A program made the position numbers and the translations under genes. This document shows positions 10,670-21,775 of a DNA stretch of 64,000 nt, one piece after another. This stretch comes from Tenebrio molitor (lineage: Eukaryota; Arthropoda; Insecta; Coleoptera; Tenebrionidae). Numbering within the stretch: position 1 is the first letter of the stretch; the number at the start of each line of letters is the position of its first letter. The notes under the pieces are model-generated. The model did not search any database. It saw only the letters and a program-made list of their open reading frames with translations, and was not told the DNA's origin. The DNA lies in the NCBI RefSeq assembly GCF_963966145.1, contig NC_091048.1, positions 27,590,001 to 27,654,000 on the forward strand, given 5' to 3'.

Positions 10670-12365
10670 TTAGCTTTTCTCGACCTTGAAAAATCCCGAA
10701 GTGTTTGAAAAATATTTGGCGCTGGAGTCGTTCACCTTCACTTCCGCTGCTTGCGGATTGACGATTTCCAGGCCCTGCAAAGGTGTGAAAGCCACGCTGG
10801 AGGCGGTGCCAGATATTTGCTTCTTGACGGTGGTACTGCCGCCCCAAACGTTTTGTTTTTGTAGATTCTTCTGCAAGGTTTTCGAAATTCGGACTTTGGT
10901 TTTTTCGTCGACCTGAGGCAATCTGATCCGACCCGTCCCCGCTTTACCGATGGTCCCCCGGGTGTAACCCAAGTCCTCCTGGTAAGCGTCGTCCTCAATC
11001 TGCAACCATAATCACAACATTATCAAAAGGCTAGAAAAATTCAAATTTCCCGCCGAGAATTAACGTCACACTAGAGGGCGCTCTACTCGACTGACTATAC
11101 TCACATCGGCGAAATTCATCCTGTTCGCGTGTTTCCTAAACTCCGTCATCGCGTATCTCTCCTTCATCTTCCTCACCCTCTTCCCGCCCCTCTTCTTCTT
11201 CGACTGGTCGATGGGCTTCGGCAGCGGCTTGATAAACTTAACCGGAGGCGGCTCCAACAACTTGTCCAGCTTCCTCTCGATTTCGTCCCTCAGCTGCCGC
11301 CCTATCCTCCCGTCTTTGCTCTCGTGGCACGAATCGACCCTCGCCGCCAACGTGCACTTCGTCGCCACCAGTCTCGCAGCTTTGCGTCTCAAATCCGGCG
11401 GGGTGTTTTGCACGATTTCAGCAAAGTACACGAACCCCGTGTGGGGGATCATGTTCACCTGGGAAAACCCCGACAGAGTCTTCTTCTGTTGCCCCAAGAG
11501 CTGCACGTTGCACGCGGGAATTTTAGACAGCCGGGTCAAACCGCCCGCCACTCCCATGATTTTCGCGGCGATCGAGGCCCCCAAGATGGCCGACAGATTC
11601 GGCGCGATGAAGGCCATGCGGCTCTCGACGTACTCGTAGATCTTCAGTTTGAAGTTGTTCAGGTCGATGGCCATGTCGCACGCTTCGTCGATCTGTTTTT
11701 TCTCGAAGTCTGTCAGCATGCTCCTGTGAAAAAAGATATCAAGAAAATTTTACGGGGGAGGGGGACTTACCCTTGAGTCGTGGAGGCGGTCACCGAGACT
11801 ACCATTATAGTCGCTTGCGTCAAAAATTGCTGCAGGATCTCGTTGTTTTTCGCCTGGTCCAAGTCGTTGCCGAGTTCTTTTACCGTTTTCACGTATTCTA
11901 ATGGGCTGACGACCAGAGAGTCCAACTCCGGGAAGCGTTTTTGGTACTTGTCGCGCACGAATTTGTGCACAGTGGCTAAACAAACAAATGTATCACTCAA
12001 ATAAACGGACAAATATTCTAATAATTACCTATTTCTCCGTCAATATCGGCGGCGATATTATTAGCTTCTACAATTAACTGGTACTCAGGGTCTTGCTCCA
12101 CGGGGCCTATTATATCGTGCAATTTTCTACTTTTACTCACGTAACTCTCAATCTGCTTCAATATGGACTGCAGCTTTTTAGAATCTCGAAGCCTACACAG
12201 TTCTCTAACTGAGTTTATCTGTGTTGTGTCTCGTTCTATCGGAATTTCTTTGATGTCGGGTTTCTCCTCTTTGATTTCTGGTTTTTCGTCAAATTCCATA
12301 GCTTCGTCCAAGTCATCTTGGTCATTTTCTTCCAAATCCGCCAATAATTCGTCGGCCAAAGACAT
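10670..12365 (-). CDS. Prp31: U4/U6 small nuclear ribonucleoprotein Prp31
   Basis: Prp31 binds the 15.5K-U4 snRNA complex and holds the U4/U6.U5 tri-snRNP together. Four exons (12365-12029, 11975-11771, 11723-11105, 10999-10670) join in phase to 496 residues; human PRPF31 has 499. The N-terminus is acidic (LADLEENDQDDLDEAMEFD). The NOSIC/Nop core holds HKFVRDKY, FPELDSLV, TVKELGNDLD, TIMVVSVTASTTQG, YEYVESRMAFIAPNLS, GVAGGLTRLSKIPAC and RKAARLVATKCTLAARVD. A basic nuclear-localisation stretch follows (KKKRGGKRVRKMKER), then the C-terminal GTASSVAFTPLQGLEIVNPQ block. The exon 3 donor is gtgagt after FAD. The order of all blocks matches the human protein. Confidence 0.96.
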
Positions 12366-12793
12366 TTTGAACTCCGACACCAGACACAAACACCACAAAA
12401 TATAGGTTATGAGCTTCGTATTTTTAGGTTATGTTTATGTTATGACGTTCACCAACGTACGAAAAATCCACTAGATCACGTCCTACCTTCAATCAGTGAA
12501 CCCCTTTAGGGGCCCCATCATTTAAAACAAGAACGCTAAATGTATTTTTTTATCTTTGATTAACTTTTTTTTTCTTCAAGAAAATAGTTTTGGTTTTCGA
12601 TAATTTGAAAAAAACAAACTGTTGGGAGAGACCTGCAGTTGGTTGTTTGAGGGTCACAAAGACACAAAATAATATTACAAATTAAATATTCAATTCGTTA
12701 ATAATAAAGTCTGACATATCTTACAAAATAAAGCAACAATAATTAAATATACTCTATGTATAAATTATCTTCACCTAAGACTGCTTGAAATAG
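12366..12793. other. Intergenic; promoter of Prp31
   Basis: Contains two GGTTATG motifs close to the Prp31 start (about 12403 and 12425), also seen upstream of TMEM115 (about 13992) and of the C11orf54-type gene. No coding potential recognised. Confidence 0.4.
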
Positions 12794-13979
12794 TTATGTC
12801 TCGGTTTTGGGGGGCGCCAGCGGCGGCGCCTCGCTGACATTAATGACGGTCTGTTCGTACTGCACCTGCGGCGCGGCGCTCGTCGAGGGTCCGTGCATGA
12901 AATTGGGGGGCATCAGAATCTTCGGATTAGTCTTGGGTAAAAGGGGCTGCTTGTCAGCGTGCGACTTGGACAGGCGCTCACTGAGCGCCTTCAGCGCGAT
13001 TTGTCTGAAACAAAAAATGTAGACGCAACCCGCGTTAAAGACGCTACAAACCTCCTCCTCTCCATGTCGTGGTGGTCCGCCCCCGGGACCGCGACCGTGA
13101 CTCCCGTGGGATTAGACATGTCGAATCGTCGCACGACTTTCTTGCACAAGCCGATTTTGACCAGCATGCTGTGTATACTGTTGCTGGCCACGGAAATCGG
13201 GGGCTGTATCACGTTGGGGAAGAAACTGCAACGGGGGGTCAGTGAGGGGGTCGCGGAGATGTCTATACCGACCTGGCAAATGTAAAGTAGTCGGCCATGT
13301 CGCCCCTCGAGCCGTTGTTGTGTTTTTGGTAGAATCTGAGGTAGATCCAGCTGACAATCAGTCCGCTGAGAAACATGGTGGGGTAGGTGCCGTCGACCAG
13401 CCCCACGGCCCACATGATCAGGGATGAGAAGAAGACGGTGAGGGGCACGTTCCTGTTGCTCAGCTTACCGAGAGGAGTCTTCACTATCACCAAATCCGGC
13501 ATTATCTGCTTGACGGCCACCGAGACTCCGGCGATGTAGCCGGCTAGTCCGTGGATGTGCACCGTGAAGAGGAGGTCCGTGTTGAAGGTGCACACGTACA
13601 GGATGAAGTAGTAGACGGTGGTGATGACCGCCACGCCGAAGTTGACGATGGCGAAGAACGTCAACATCTCCATCTGACCCCATAACGGCTCGATCAGTTT
13701 ACCGCACAGACCGACGGTCACAATGTCCACGAGCACTTCCCAGAAGTGGATTTCGAGAAAACAAAACGTGAAGGCTGTCCAGAGCCAGAACGAGGGAGGC
13801 ATTAAGTAGCCTGGTGTCACTGAAATCACACGCACAGCCTCCGCCGAGTACGACAAGCCATAACTGAAAAGGACCACGCCGCAGATGAACTTGACCGAGG
13901 TGCTCGTGTTGCCCAACAAGGCACCGAACTGCTGCCGCAAGTACGGCAGATTACGACCCAGGGCTCGAAACATTGACAT
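12794..13979 (-). CDS. TMEM115: TMEM115-like rhomboid-fold Golgi membrane protein
   Basis: TMEM115 is a multi-pass Golgi protein with a rhomboid-like fold, linked to retrograde Golgi-ER transport. Three exons (13979-13273, 13225-13052, 13004-12794) give 363 residues. Family blocks are SVTPGYLMPPSFWLWT, FLEIHFWEV, LCGKLIEPLWG, FTVHIHGLAGYIAG.SVAVKQ, SWIYLRFYQKH..GSRGDMADYF and, after intron 1, ...KKVVRRFDMSNPTG...PGADHHDMERRR|QIALKALSERL. At least five hydrophobic segments are visible in exon 1. The tail after residue 300 is Pro-rich, cytosolic and less conserved. The start was set at the first ATG of the frame (13979); a second ATG follows two codons later. A two-codon upstream ORF (ATG TTT TGA, 13990) precedes it. 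No rhomboid protease catalytic pair was identified, as expected for this family. Confidence 0.92.
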
Positions 13980-14110
13980 TGTCAAAACATCTAGGTTATG
14001 TTATGTTGTTGTCGACTGACAAGTGACAACTGACTGACGGCTCGCTGTCGCTGACAAACTACCGACGAAAAAGTCCCTAAATGGGGGCCAAATTTTCAAA
14101 ACAATATGCT

Positions 14111-14116
14111 TTTATT
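14111..14116 (-). terminator. Poly(A) signal of P450 gene A
   Basis: AATAAA on the minus strand, 28 bases past the gene A stop. Only 164 bases separate the gene A stop from the TMEM115 start codon. Confidence 0.6.
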
Positions 14117-14143
14117 CACGTTATTACGCAATACAACACATGA

Positions 14144-15964
14144 CTAGAGTACACGGGGAGCTAATCTAACTCTAATTTCTTGCCTCGGTCTCAGCACCAG
14201 ATCAGGCCTAAACTTGACATCGAACATGCCGTCCACCGGTTCCAAAACGAATCGCCTCAAGATCCCACACAGCGCCGCTTTCAGCTCCAACAAAGCAAAC
14301 CTCTGCCCTAGAACCCCCAGAACTACATCAAAAAACCCCCGGATTATTTTCACCCACCTATGCAATTCCTAGGTCCTGCGCTGAAGGGAATATACGCGAA
14401 AGGATGTCTCTGACTCATATTTTCTGGCAAAAATCGGTCAGGGTCAAACTTTAGAGGGTCAGGATACAGGACCGGATTCCGATGAATGTCGAAAATGTGT
14501 ATGTGCATGATCGTATCCTTCGGAATGTCATACCCGGTGGTCGTCCGAAAATCTTCCCCGGCTCGTCGAGAGATGAAGGGTACGCTCGGGAACAAGCGCA
14601 GACACTCTTTGATGCACCTCTCTGTATATCTGAGCGCTTGCAAGTCGTGGAAAGTGGGATGGTTGGTGGGCCCCACGACTTGGAGGATTTCGTCGAAGAC
14701 GCGAGTTTGGGCGTGGGGTTGGTTGGCTAGGGTCAAGAGGATGAAGGATATGGCCATGGAAGTTGTGTCGTGACCCTGAAATGACTCGATTACTCGACGT
14801 TTTGAAAGAAAAAGTGGACTACTTCAAACATGAAGGTGTCCACTTCTTCGCGAATTCCTTCGTAGTCGATCTTGACACCGTCTCTTTTGGTGGCGAGGAG
14901 CAAGTCTAACATTGCCAGTCGTTTCTTGGATGATCCTCCGATCGTGTCTTCTTCCCTGCGGAGGATTATGTTGTTGGTGAAGTTGCGAAGGATTTTGACC
15001 ACGTGTTGTTCTTCACGCCCTAGAGATGACAACTTGTAGAAGGCGTGGACGTGGAGCCACGGCCGAGACAGTCGACTCAAGATGATCTTGCCTATCCTGT
15101 AGACAGCTTTCTTGTACTGCAAGTGGTCTTCCTCTTTTGCATTCTTAAATCCCATCGCAGTCTCTGTCGGGACAAGATTTCATTTCGCTGTCAAAATTTT
15201 AGGGGCGGGGCTAGCCTCAAGACCCACACTTGATTGGTCAAATCGAGAAACAAACATTTTTTAAACTTTCATACCTCCAATAGACTGTAGAGTGAAGTTT
15301 GTGACGATTGGAACAACATTCACTGGAGCTTTTCCGCAATTTTCTTCCAGTACTCGAACTAGTTTGTCCGTTTCGTCGTTAAAGGTGGCAACAAACTGTT
15401 GCAAAATGTCGAAATGGAAAGCAGGAGTTAAGATTTTCCGACGACTGTGCCATTTTTCACCTGTCAAAAGTGTTAAAAAGAACTTGACCCAAAAGAAATG
15501 GAAGTAGTACCTGTACTGGTCAAGAGTCCGGTACCGAGCCACTGGTTCAAGTAACTGTACACTCTGCTTTTGGCCAAGTGTTTGGTACTGGACAGTACCA
15601 ACTGGAGACAATTAAATAAGCGGTATGAACGCATCGAAGAATTGTGTTAAAAGTACTGCTTACTTCGACGTCGTTGGGGTCAAGTAGTACCGCCACCGTA
15701 AAATAAAAAGTAGACAGTCTGTAGATGGGATAGTACTTGGCGGAGAAAGCTCGCGCTTTAATGAAGAGTCGATCTGAAACCTCCGGTAGCAGATTTGTTT
15801 TTAACCTCGGGATACGCACCTGGGTTCGACATAAATTGGAGAAGATTCCCGATGATGGGGCGGCCCGGGGGTGACGGAATCCTGCGTAGGGTCCTGTAAA
15901 ACCGCCATGTTTTCGCCGCCACCACCGCGACAGCACATACGACGATAACATAGAGAAAGGCCAT
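14144..15964 (-). CDS. CYP4: Cytochrome P450, CYP4 family (gene A)
   Basis: A microsomal heme monooxygenase; CYP4 enzymes typically oxidise fatty acids, hydrocarbons, pheromones or xenobiotics. Seven exons (15964-15820, 15773-15664, 15601-15511, 15460-15275, 15163-14823, 14775-14358, 14307-14144) join in phase to 484 residues. An N-terminal anchor precedes a modified proline hinge (RRIPSPPGRP). Also present are WLGTGLLTSTG, the C helix WHSRRKILTPAFH, the CYP4 I-helix signature REEVDTFMFE|GHDTTS with the Glu that can bind heme covalently (residue 291), ExxR (KECLRLFPS), FDPDRF and the heme loop FSAGPRNCIG|QRF with Cys429. It is the only P450 of the window on the minus strand. Introns inside FE|GHD and NCIG|QRF are unique to it here. 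Closest relative in the window is gene C (shared RPDLVLRP end). Confidence 0.93.
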
Positions 15965-16029
15965 TACGATCTGACTGGAGTGTGAAAGCAATTCAGAGTT
16001 CGTGGATGTTATCGTGTCAAATAATAATA

Positions 16030-16640
16030 GAAAGTGGCAGGTTATCGTCCTGGCGCGCCGATCAGGACCTCATAGGTCGCCCCGCGGATGCAATCGGCGC
16101 AAACCGGCGACTTGTCCGCATTGCTGCAGTCCTGCTCACTCCGGGGCTGTGATTGTCTAGTTGGTGGTAACTCGAGTGTCGCAGGAACAAAAATGGAGAC
16201 CGTCGCAAGTGTTCAACTCCCAAATGGGGTCGCCCCGCTGCGACCGTTTCTGCAAAGTCCGAGAACGTTCGCGTTGGCGCGCGCGGCGAGCCGTCGCCGC
16301 CTCTCATGTCCCCCTATTACCCGTTGGGTGCGCTTTGGACCTATCCGCTTGTGAACCGTGCTACACCACCCACGACCTCCCGCGCTTCCTGCGCTCCTGC
16401 TGGAAGATTGCTTTAAAGTCTATTCTATGGCAATTTTCTGATTGATATATGCGACGTCTCCGCCTCCGACACCTCCGCCGAGCTCCTGCCGCCCTCCTAC
16501 CGGGCCACTTTCAAATGTTACCATTACCACACGGTTATGATTGTGCAATATTTATTGCGCCAATTGAGAGCTTTGTACATAATCACGACGGATTGACGGA
16601 CGCGCAACGGCCATAAAACGGGACCACCACAGAGTTAAAA
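16030..16640. other. GC-rich island of unknown nature between P450 genes A and B
   Basis: About 600 bases of markedly GC- and CpG-rich sequence in an AT-rich surround. Several overlapping frames are open for 60-95 codons on both strands, and none shows a domain I recognise. The left edge can fold: GCGCCGAT (16055-16062) pairs with ATCGGCGC (16093-16100), and inside it GACCT (16066-16070) pairs with AGGTC (16074-16078). It could be a CpG promoter, an exon of an unseen gene, or an old insertion. Confidence 0.4.
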
Positions 16641-16982
16641 AAGTACGAAGTTGAAGGTTTCAGGTATTTTTAGAGACGTCTGCTCTTTGCTCCGAGTTCC
16701 GTTGTTTTTGCACAAACAGATCAACATTGTTTTTGTTTCAATTGCCAAAAATGAGACGGCAAAATTGTTATCAGTGTTTGGAAACTTATCGAGACGTTTC
16801 GAGATTGGAGTGTTATTAACCTCTATATGTATACATATGTAGTATGTACATAGATAGGTACCTATGTATGTATCTCGCTCATTACGAATTCCCGATAAAA
16901 ATATTAATTTGTTTGGCAATAAAAAATATAGTGGGCGTAAAACGTGTACGTTTTATAGTTGGCAATAATGTAGTGATAATAA

Positions 16983-17263
16983 TTTTTTCCAACATCGATT
17001 ATGAAAATGAAACTTTCATCACTCAATTTAGTGAGGAAAATAGGTGTTTGCATCACTAGTGAGGAAAATGGAGAAAGTAAACTCACTAGTGAGAAAAATG
17101 TATTTAACAATCTACTACCTACTACTTATTAATATAAAAATTTAAAACACTGTTATTTGCATTAATTGAAACTCCAGATCCGAAAAATTCAAAAAATAGG
17201 GGAGTAAAATCATTATAAAGAAATTTAAAATTGAGACTCATTTTCATAAGCGATGTTGGAAAA
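16983..17263. repeat. Inverted-repeat element with about 30-bp arms
   Basis: A 30-base arm starting tttttccaacatcga near 16985 returns as an imperfect reverse complement ending near 17263 (gcgatgttggaaaaa). The interior holds short direct repeats of CACTAGTGAG(G)AAAATG around 17030-17100. Non-coding; MITE-like. Confidence 0.55.
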
Positions 17264-17413
17264 AATAGTATACACAATTCGTGATCAAAGTTCAATTTTT
17301 CAACTCGCAATACTATCCTCACTCGCTGGCGCTCGCGAGTAGGTATATAATGTATTGCTCGTTGAAAAATCAGGCACTTTCATCACTTATAGTGTAATAT
17401 ACTATTTTCCGAG
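17258..17413. repeat. Palindromic hairpin element with AAAATAGTAT ends
   Basis: The two halves are imperfect reverse complements: ggaaaaaatagtatacac at 17258 against gtgtaatatactattttcc at the right end, and tttttcaactcgcaatac against gtattgctcgttgaaaaa. The apex is GC-rich (ctcactcgctggcgctcgcgag). It shares its ends with hairpins at 21621 and 56455. Confidence 0.6.
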
Positions 17414-17979
17414 CTGCAATAAACATTTTAAAACTCAAAAATTCAAATTGAGACTCAGTTTTCAAAAGAAACATTTTCAACATATTGACAGAATAATTTC
17501 GCAACAATTTTTTTGTATTTCTGAATATTCAAAATATGTATATCATTCTAGTGTGTTGTAAACTGTCTTGAAGAAGAACAAACTGATTAGAAGCGTCTTT
17601 GTGTTATTTTTGGAACAAGAGAAGTGTGTCCTTGCGTGACAGAAATCTTCAAAAATTCTCACTTGCGGAATACATACTAAAAACTGTTTGAGTATGCAAC
17701 TTGCATGTTTACCTTGGCTAGTCAGATCTTTATTATTAGTCCACTCAATTTATTGCGCCGCCCATGTAGTCATGTCATGTGCATTAATTAATTCTAACAG
17801 TAAATAATTGTTTGCGTGGTACAAATCACATTATCCATTATACATTTGCATGGCAGGAAATACTCAGGAAATTGTTTAAACATTTTATAGAGATTGATAA
17901 AATTCTGAAAGTCATGTTTTTAGGCCTAAATTTGGCTCCGTATCGAAAAATACTTGAGATGTAGGAAAATTGGAGAGAC

Positions 17980-18125
17980 ACAAACAGGTGACGCTTGGAG
18001 ATCCTTGCGGAACGCTCGGTACCTCCCGTGCTTCAATGTTCCTTTGTTATTTACCGGAAATAGTTAATTGCGGAAACGAAACGCAAACGAATATGGAACG
18101 TGTGTATGCAACTGTGTAAAAAACG
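17980..18125 (+). repeat. Copy of the gene C upstream region, without a P450 following it
   Basis: GGAGATCCTTGCGGAA, a later GAAACGCAAACGAATATG and the spacing between them match 35408-35530, which lies about 250 bases upstream of gene C. Here no P450 start or exon follows. It is either a promoter relic of a lost gene or a dispersed repeat. Confidence 0.5.
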
Positions 18126-18390
18126 AAAAGTACAAAACATAATTGTCCAAAAAGCCTGGAAACACCCAAATGATAATTTTTGAAAAAAATCTAAAGACAG
18201 GTCAATTAGGATAAAAAAAAACTTTCTGCTGATAGTGTCTGTTCGGTCTTTTCAATGACCTTGAAAGAGTTATTATGTTATAAAAAAAATTCACTGGAAT
18301 AATAGAAAACGTCCAAAACGAATTTTATTATCGTTTAGGATATTGTCAAGATGTTCAAGGACAACATTTTGACCATTTGTTGTAAGAATT

Positions 18391-19153
18391 ATTATTAGTC
18401 CAGTCAATAGAGACATAAAAATGGCTCCACCTGGCAAAAGGTACAGAAAAGTTTATACTTGGCAGGTATCTTCTATTAGGCATATTATTAATATTGCCGA
18501 GTTTGCGACCTTGAGGGGTTGTCGCTCGCCCCGCCATACTGGAGAATAGGGGTGGAAAATCACATTTTTGCGATTATTTCATTATCCCTGAGGAACAAGA
18601 GGAAAATTCTCAAGAGGAATTCCCGAATTCATAAACTCTGATGAATTCAGCTCATCTATACCGTTCGATCCAGATCATTTGGGTCCGTCTACGCTACAAA
18701 GAGATCAAAAAGAGTAAAACAGTAAACTTCTACTGCATCGTGGACTATGCCCACTGGGGACACCACATAAAAAAAGACGCACCCTCTTGCTCTACCTCTG
18801 TGGTGGTGTGGAAAAGAATAAAAAATACAAAAATAAAAGAAATTCTCGATTTCTACACGCTGTAACTACGAAACTATTGGTCTGACAAAAAACATAAAGA
18901 ACAAAAAATGTAGAGAATTGCATGCTCTACATTTTCTATAATAACTTAGATAGAGGTATCTCGCACGGATAATGAAATAATCGCAAAAATGTGATTTTAC
19001 ACCCCTATTCTCCAGTATGGCGGGGCGAGCGGCAACCCCCCAAGGTCGCAAACTCAACAATATTAATAATATGCCTGATAGAAGATACCTGCCAAGTATA
19101 AACTTTTCTGTACCTTTTGCAAGGTAAAACTCCCTATTGATTGGACTATTATT
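18391..19153. mobile_element. Fold-back element with about 190-bp terminal inverted repeats
   Basis: The left arm (18391-18587) and right arm (18967-19153) are near-perfect reverse complements over about 190 bases, sharing blocks such as GGCATATTATTAATATTG, GGTCGC, GCGAGC(G)GC and ATTTTTGCGATTATTTCATTATCC. The outer ends share TAATAGTCCA..CAATAG. The 380-base centre has no recognisable transposase. This is a non-autonomous DNA transposon or fold-back. Confidence 0.75.
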
Positions 19154-19839
19154 GCCTTTCAAAATTATGACTCGCCTACGGCTCGTGTTAGAATTTTCGT
19201 CCTCCTAAATAATGTTCTAAAAATATCCGAGTGAATAATTGCCGTTATAAGCTAGTTGAAGACTATACTTTCTCCACGACTATACCAAGAAAAAACAATC
19301 ATTGAATTTGATTTTTAATATTTGACAATTAAAATGGTGCCTCGTTTAGCGGTTGCTACGCGATGCGCGACTTACTGTTCTCAAACGCATTCGATTGGCG
19401 ATCTGCCGTTGTAAAACAAAAATACGAAGGATGTGATTGGTCGAGAGCCGTGGATTTCAGTATATTCTAACACGGGGCGTGGAATTGATATCATTCTTTC
19501 ACTGAATATCCAACAAGAATGCATCCATTCTTTAATAGACGTGGAGAAAAAGGATTGACTAAATTTACTTCAAAGCTTCACACTTTACATTGACGCCTGA
19601 CGTGAAACGACTGATGTTGCCAATATAAGAAAGCTAAAAATTACCAAAAACAGTTTAATAAGCGTCTTAAAACGTCGATTCGAAATACTAACAAAATTTT
19701 TCTGATTACTACGGCAAATTAGTTTATTTCAGATGAAATAAAAAAGCTATAATATTTAAGCGCTTCTTTTGTAGGTTAAAGTTAAATTTACTTATTTCTC
19801 CATAGCAAAATGGAGGCGGTGTACCATAACCCTAAAACA
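19154..19839. other. Intergenic, nothing recognised
   Basis: AT-rich sequence with no supported gene or clear repeat structure. Confidence 0.4.
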
Positions 19840-20159
19840 ATTGGTACAACTATTTTAAAATTTACCAGAAATCAAATGAAACTTTGCAATGAAAATTGCA
19901 GATTAAAATACACGGTGATATGTTCAGATAAAACAATAGACAGGGCGGAAATCGCTCAAACAACAGCAAAACACTGTAGTGTCAAATTTTGACACATAAA
20001 AAAAGTTAAGGTTAGAATTTTGCTATGAAGTTCACAATTATTGTTTTAGATTTAAAAAAATAAAATATCATTAAGATAATTCGAATGTTAGATTTTTTTT
20101 CTGTGTAAATCAGATCGCCTTAACAACCTCTTTGATTGATAACTAAAAAAATGTAATGG

Positions 20160-20325
20160 GCCGGGGCGGATTAGCTAGTTATGCAGCAAGGGCGTTACAA
20201 CGATGATTACGCCCGGAGAATGATGAATCCAACTCGAGGGCTTTAGCCCGAGAGATGGATATCGTTCGATGGGCGTAATCATTCGGTGACGCCGTGGTGC
20301 ATACAAGATTTTTTTTACTACTAGT
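20160..20325. repeat. Structured repeat with ATGATTACGCCC / GGGCGTAATCAT arms
   Basis: An arm ATGATTACGCCC near 20201 pairs with GGGCGTAATCAT near 20270. Between them is a second hairpin, CTCGAGGGCTTTAGCCCGAG. The copy at 28680-28825 keeps the structure and a partial copy is at 30473-30515. Nature unknown; it may be the end of a rolling-circle or other non-autonomous element. Confidence 0.5.
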
Positions 20326-20393
20326 CTCAGAAGGCGTCATTATTGACTCTCCAACCGACCCCAGAAGTAGAATTTCTCTCCCTTGGTTCACAC

Positions 20394-21432
20394 TATCCCA
20401 CCTCCACCCGGCGGCACGGCAATTTTGCCGGAGTACATACACTATTACGGATAATACTATCAAGTAATAGTGCAGTGCTTATCAACATAATTACCGCTAC
20501 CGGCGTCTCGCCTCCACATTTTGACTTGTTTGTGTTTTATGTTCTGTGTCAATGTTAAGGAATTTCCTCACGATATGACATGAGTATAATAATATACCTT
20601 TTTGAATTTCAACCACCAATTTGTTGTCTAAGTCCAAAATTTTTAAATTTTTAAAAAGAGATTGCGGTACTATTCCTGTTGCTGAAGTTATAAATGGTAA
20701 AATCGAAATTTTTTCTAAACACCAAAGACTTCTCATAGCAACGGAGAGTTCTAAATATTTATTAATTTTTGTATTATATGTCTGTGTTATATTGTGTGAA
20801 TTTGGAACAGCTATATCTAAAAGATATGCTTGCTTTTGTTATTTATTTAAAATAATAATGTCTGGTCTGTTATGCTGAATATGAATGTCGGTTAAAACTG
20901 TACGACCAAAATATAATTTGTAACTGTCATTTTCCAAACAACTTTCGGGTTTATAAATATAATGTGGTTGTGTATCCTTTAATAAATTGAATTTAACTGC
21001 TAAATTCATGTGTATAATTTTTGCGAATATATCATGACGTTTTTTATATTCGCTTTGAGCCAAAACGGTGCAAGAAGAAATGATGTGTTCATGGTTTCCC
21101 CTTCAGTTCCGCAAATCCTACATTTATCAATGATCGATTGTAATCCGCATATGTGTTTTTTATAATTTCTTGTATTTATAACACGATCTTGTATTGCAAA
21201 TATAAAACCCTCAGTCTCAGGATGAATATTTGATTTTTTAAGCCATGCATGAGAAGCTTGAATATTAATTTCTGGTTGTTCTAGTTCTTTAAAATATCTC
21301 CCATGTAAAGACTTTTGTTTTATATTTGCTATAGTGTCAGGTATATTTGGCTCAACAATATCTGAAATTATTTTATCGCTTAAATTTAAAGGTGTGTAAC
21401 CTTTATCCGCTTGGTTAATAATAATTTTCATT
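20394..21432 (-). mobile_element. Non-LTR retrotransposon, 3' part, decayed (RLE-endonuclease type)
   Basis: Second copy of the element at 43525-46894, in the same orientation. Its minus-strand frames hold the C-terminal part of the polyprotein: KGYTPLNLS, HGRYFKELEQPE, the CCHC-type CRICGTEGE, then YKKRHDIFAKIIH and the endonuclease-like NRPDIIILNK. Frameshifts divide these between frames. The 3' end (left side, GCCGCCGGGTGGAGGTGGGATA on the minus strand) matches the other copy exactly in position. The reverse transcriptase domain is missing (5' truncation). Confidence 0.75.
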
Positions 21433-21620
21433 ATTAACCAAGGTCAATAATGAACAGCCGCACCTAGCAACGAAAGATTTTCTTTGATTTTATTGGTTAA
21501 CGTAGACAGACGATTTTCAATTTTCATAGCAACCGTTGAAAAATGAGAACTCGGATCGTCGCATCGGACAAACAAATTTCATTAATAATTATTATTAGAA
21601 AGGGTTTTAACGGATCTAGT

Positions 21621-21775
21621 AGTGAAAAAAATAGTATATAAACCACGCTAGAGAAGACAATTTTAAGCCTCGCTTCTTTATTCCCCTCGAAGCTTCGCTT
21701 CTCGGGGAATAAACTACCTCGGCTTAAAAAAATGTCTTCTCTACCTTGGCGTATAATATACTATTATTTTTCACT
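21621..21775. repeat. Palindromic hairpin element, 155 bp
   Basis: The ends agtgaaaaaaatagtata and tatactattatttttcact are reverse complements with one extra base, followed inward by agagaagac / gtcttctct and ttaagcc / ggcttaa, with a GC-rich apex (gaagcttcgcttc). It belongs with the hairpins at 17258 and 56455. Confidence 0.65.

Noticed and set aside
19810..19992. 60-codon frame starting MEAVYHNPK
   Set aside because: Its sequence recurs at 27386-27508 with stops, so it is part of a non-coding duplicated repeat.
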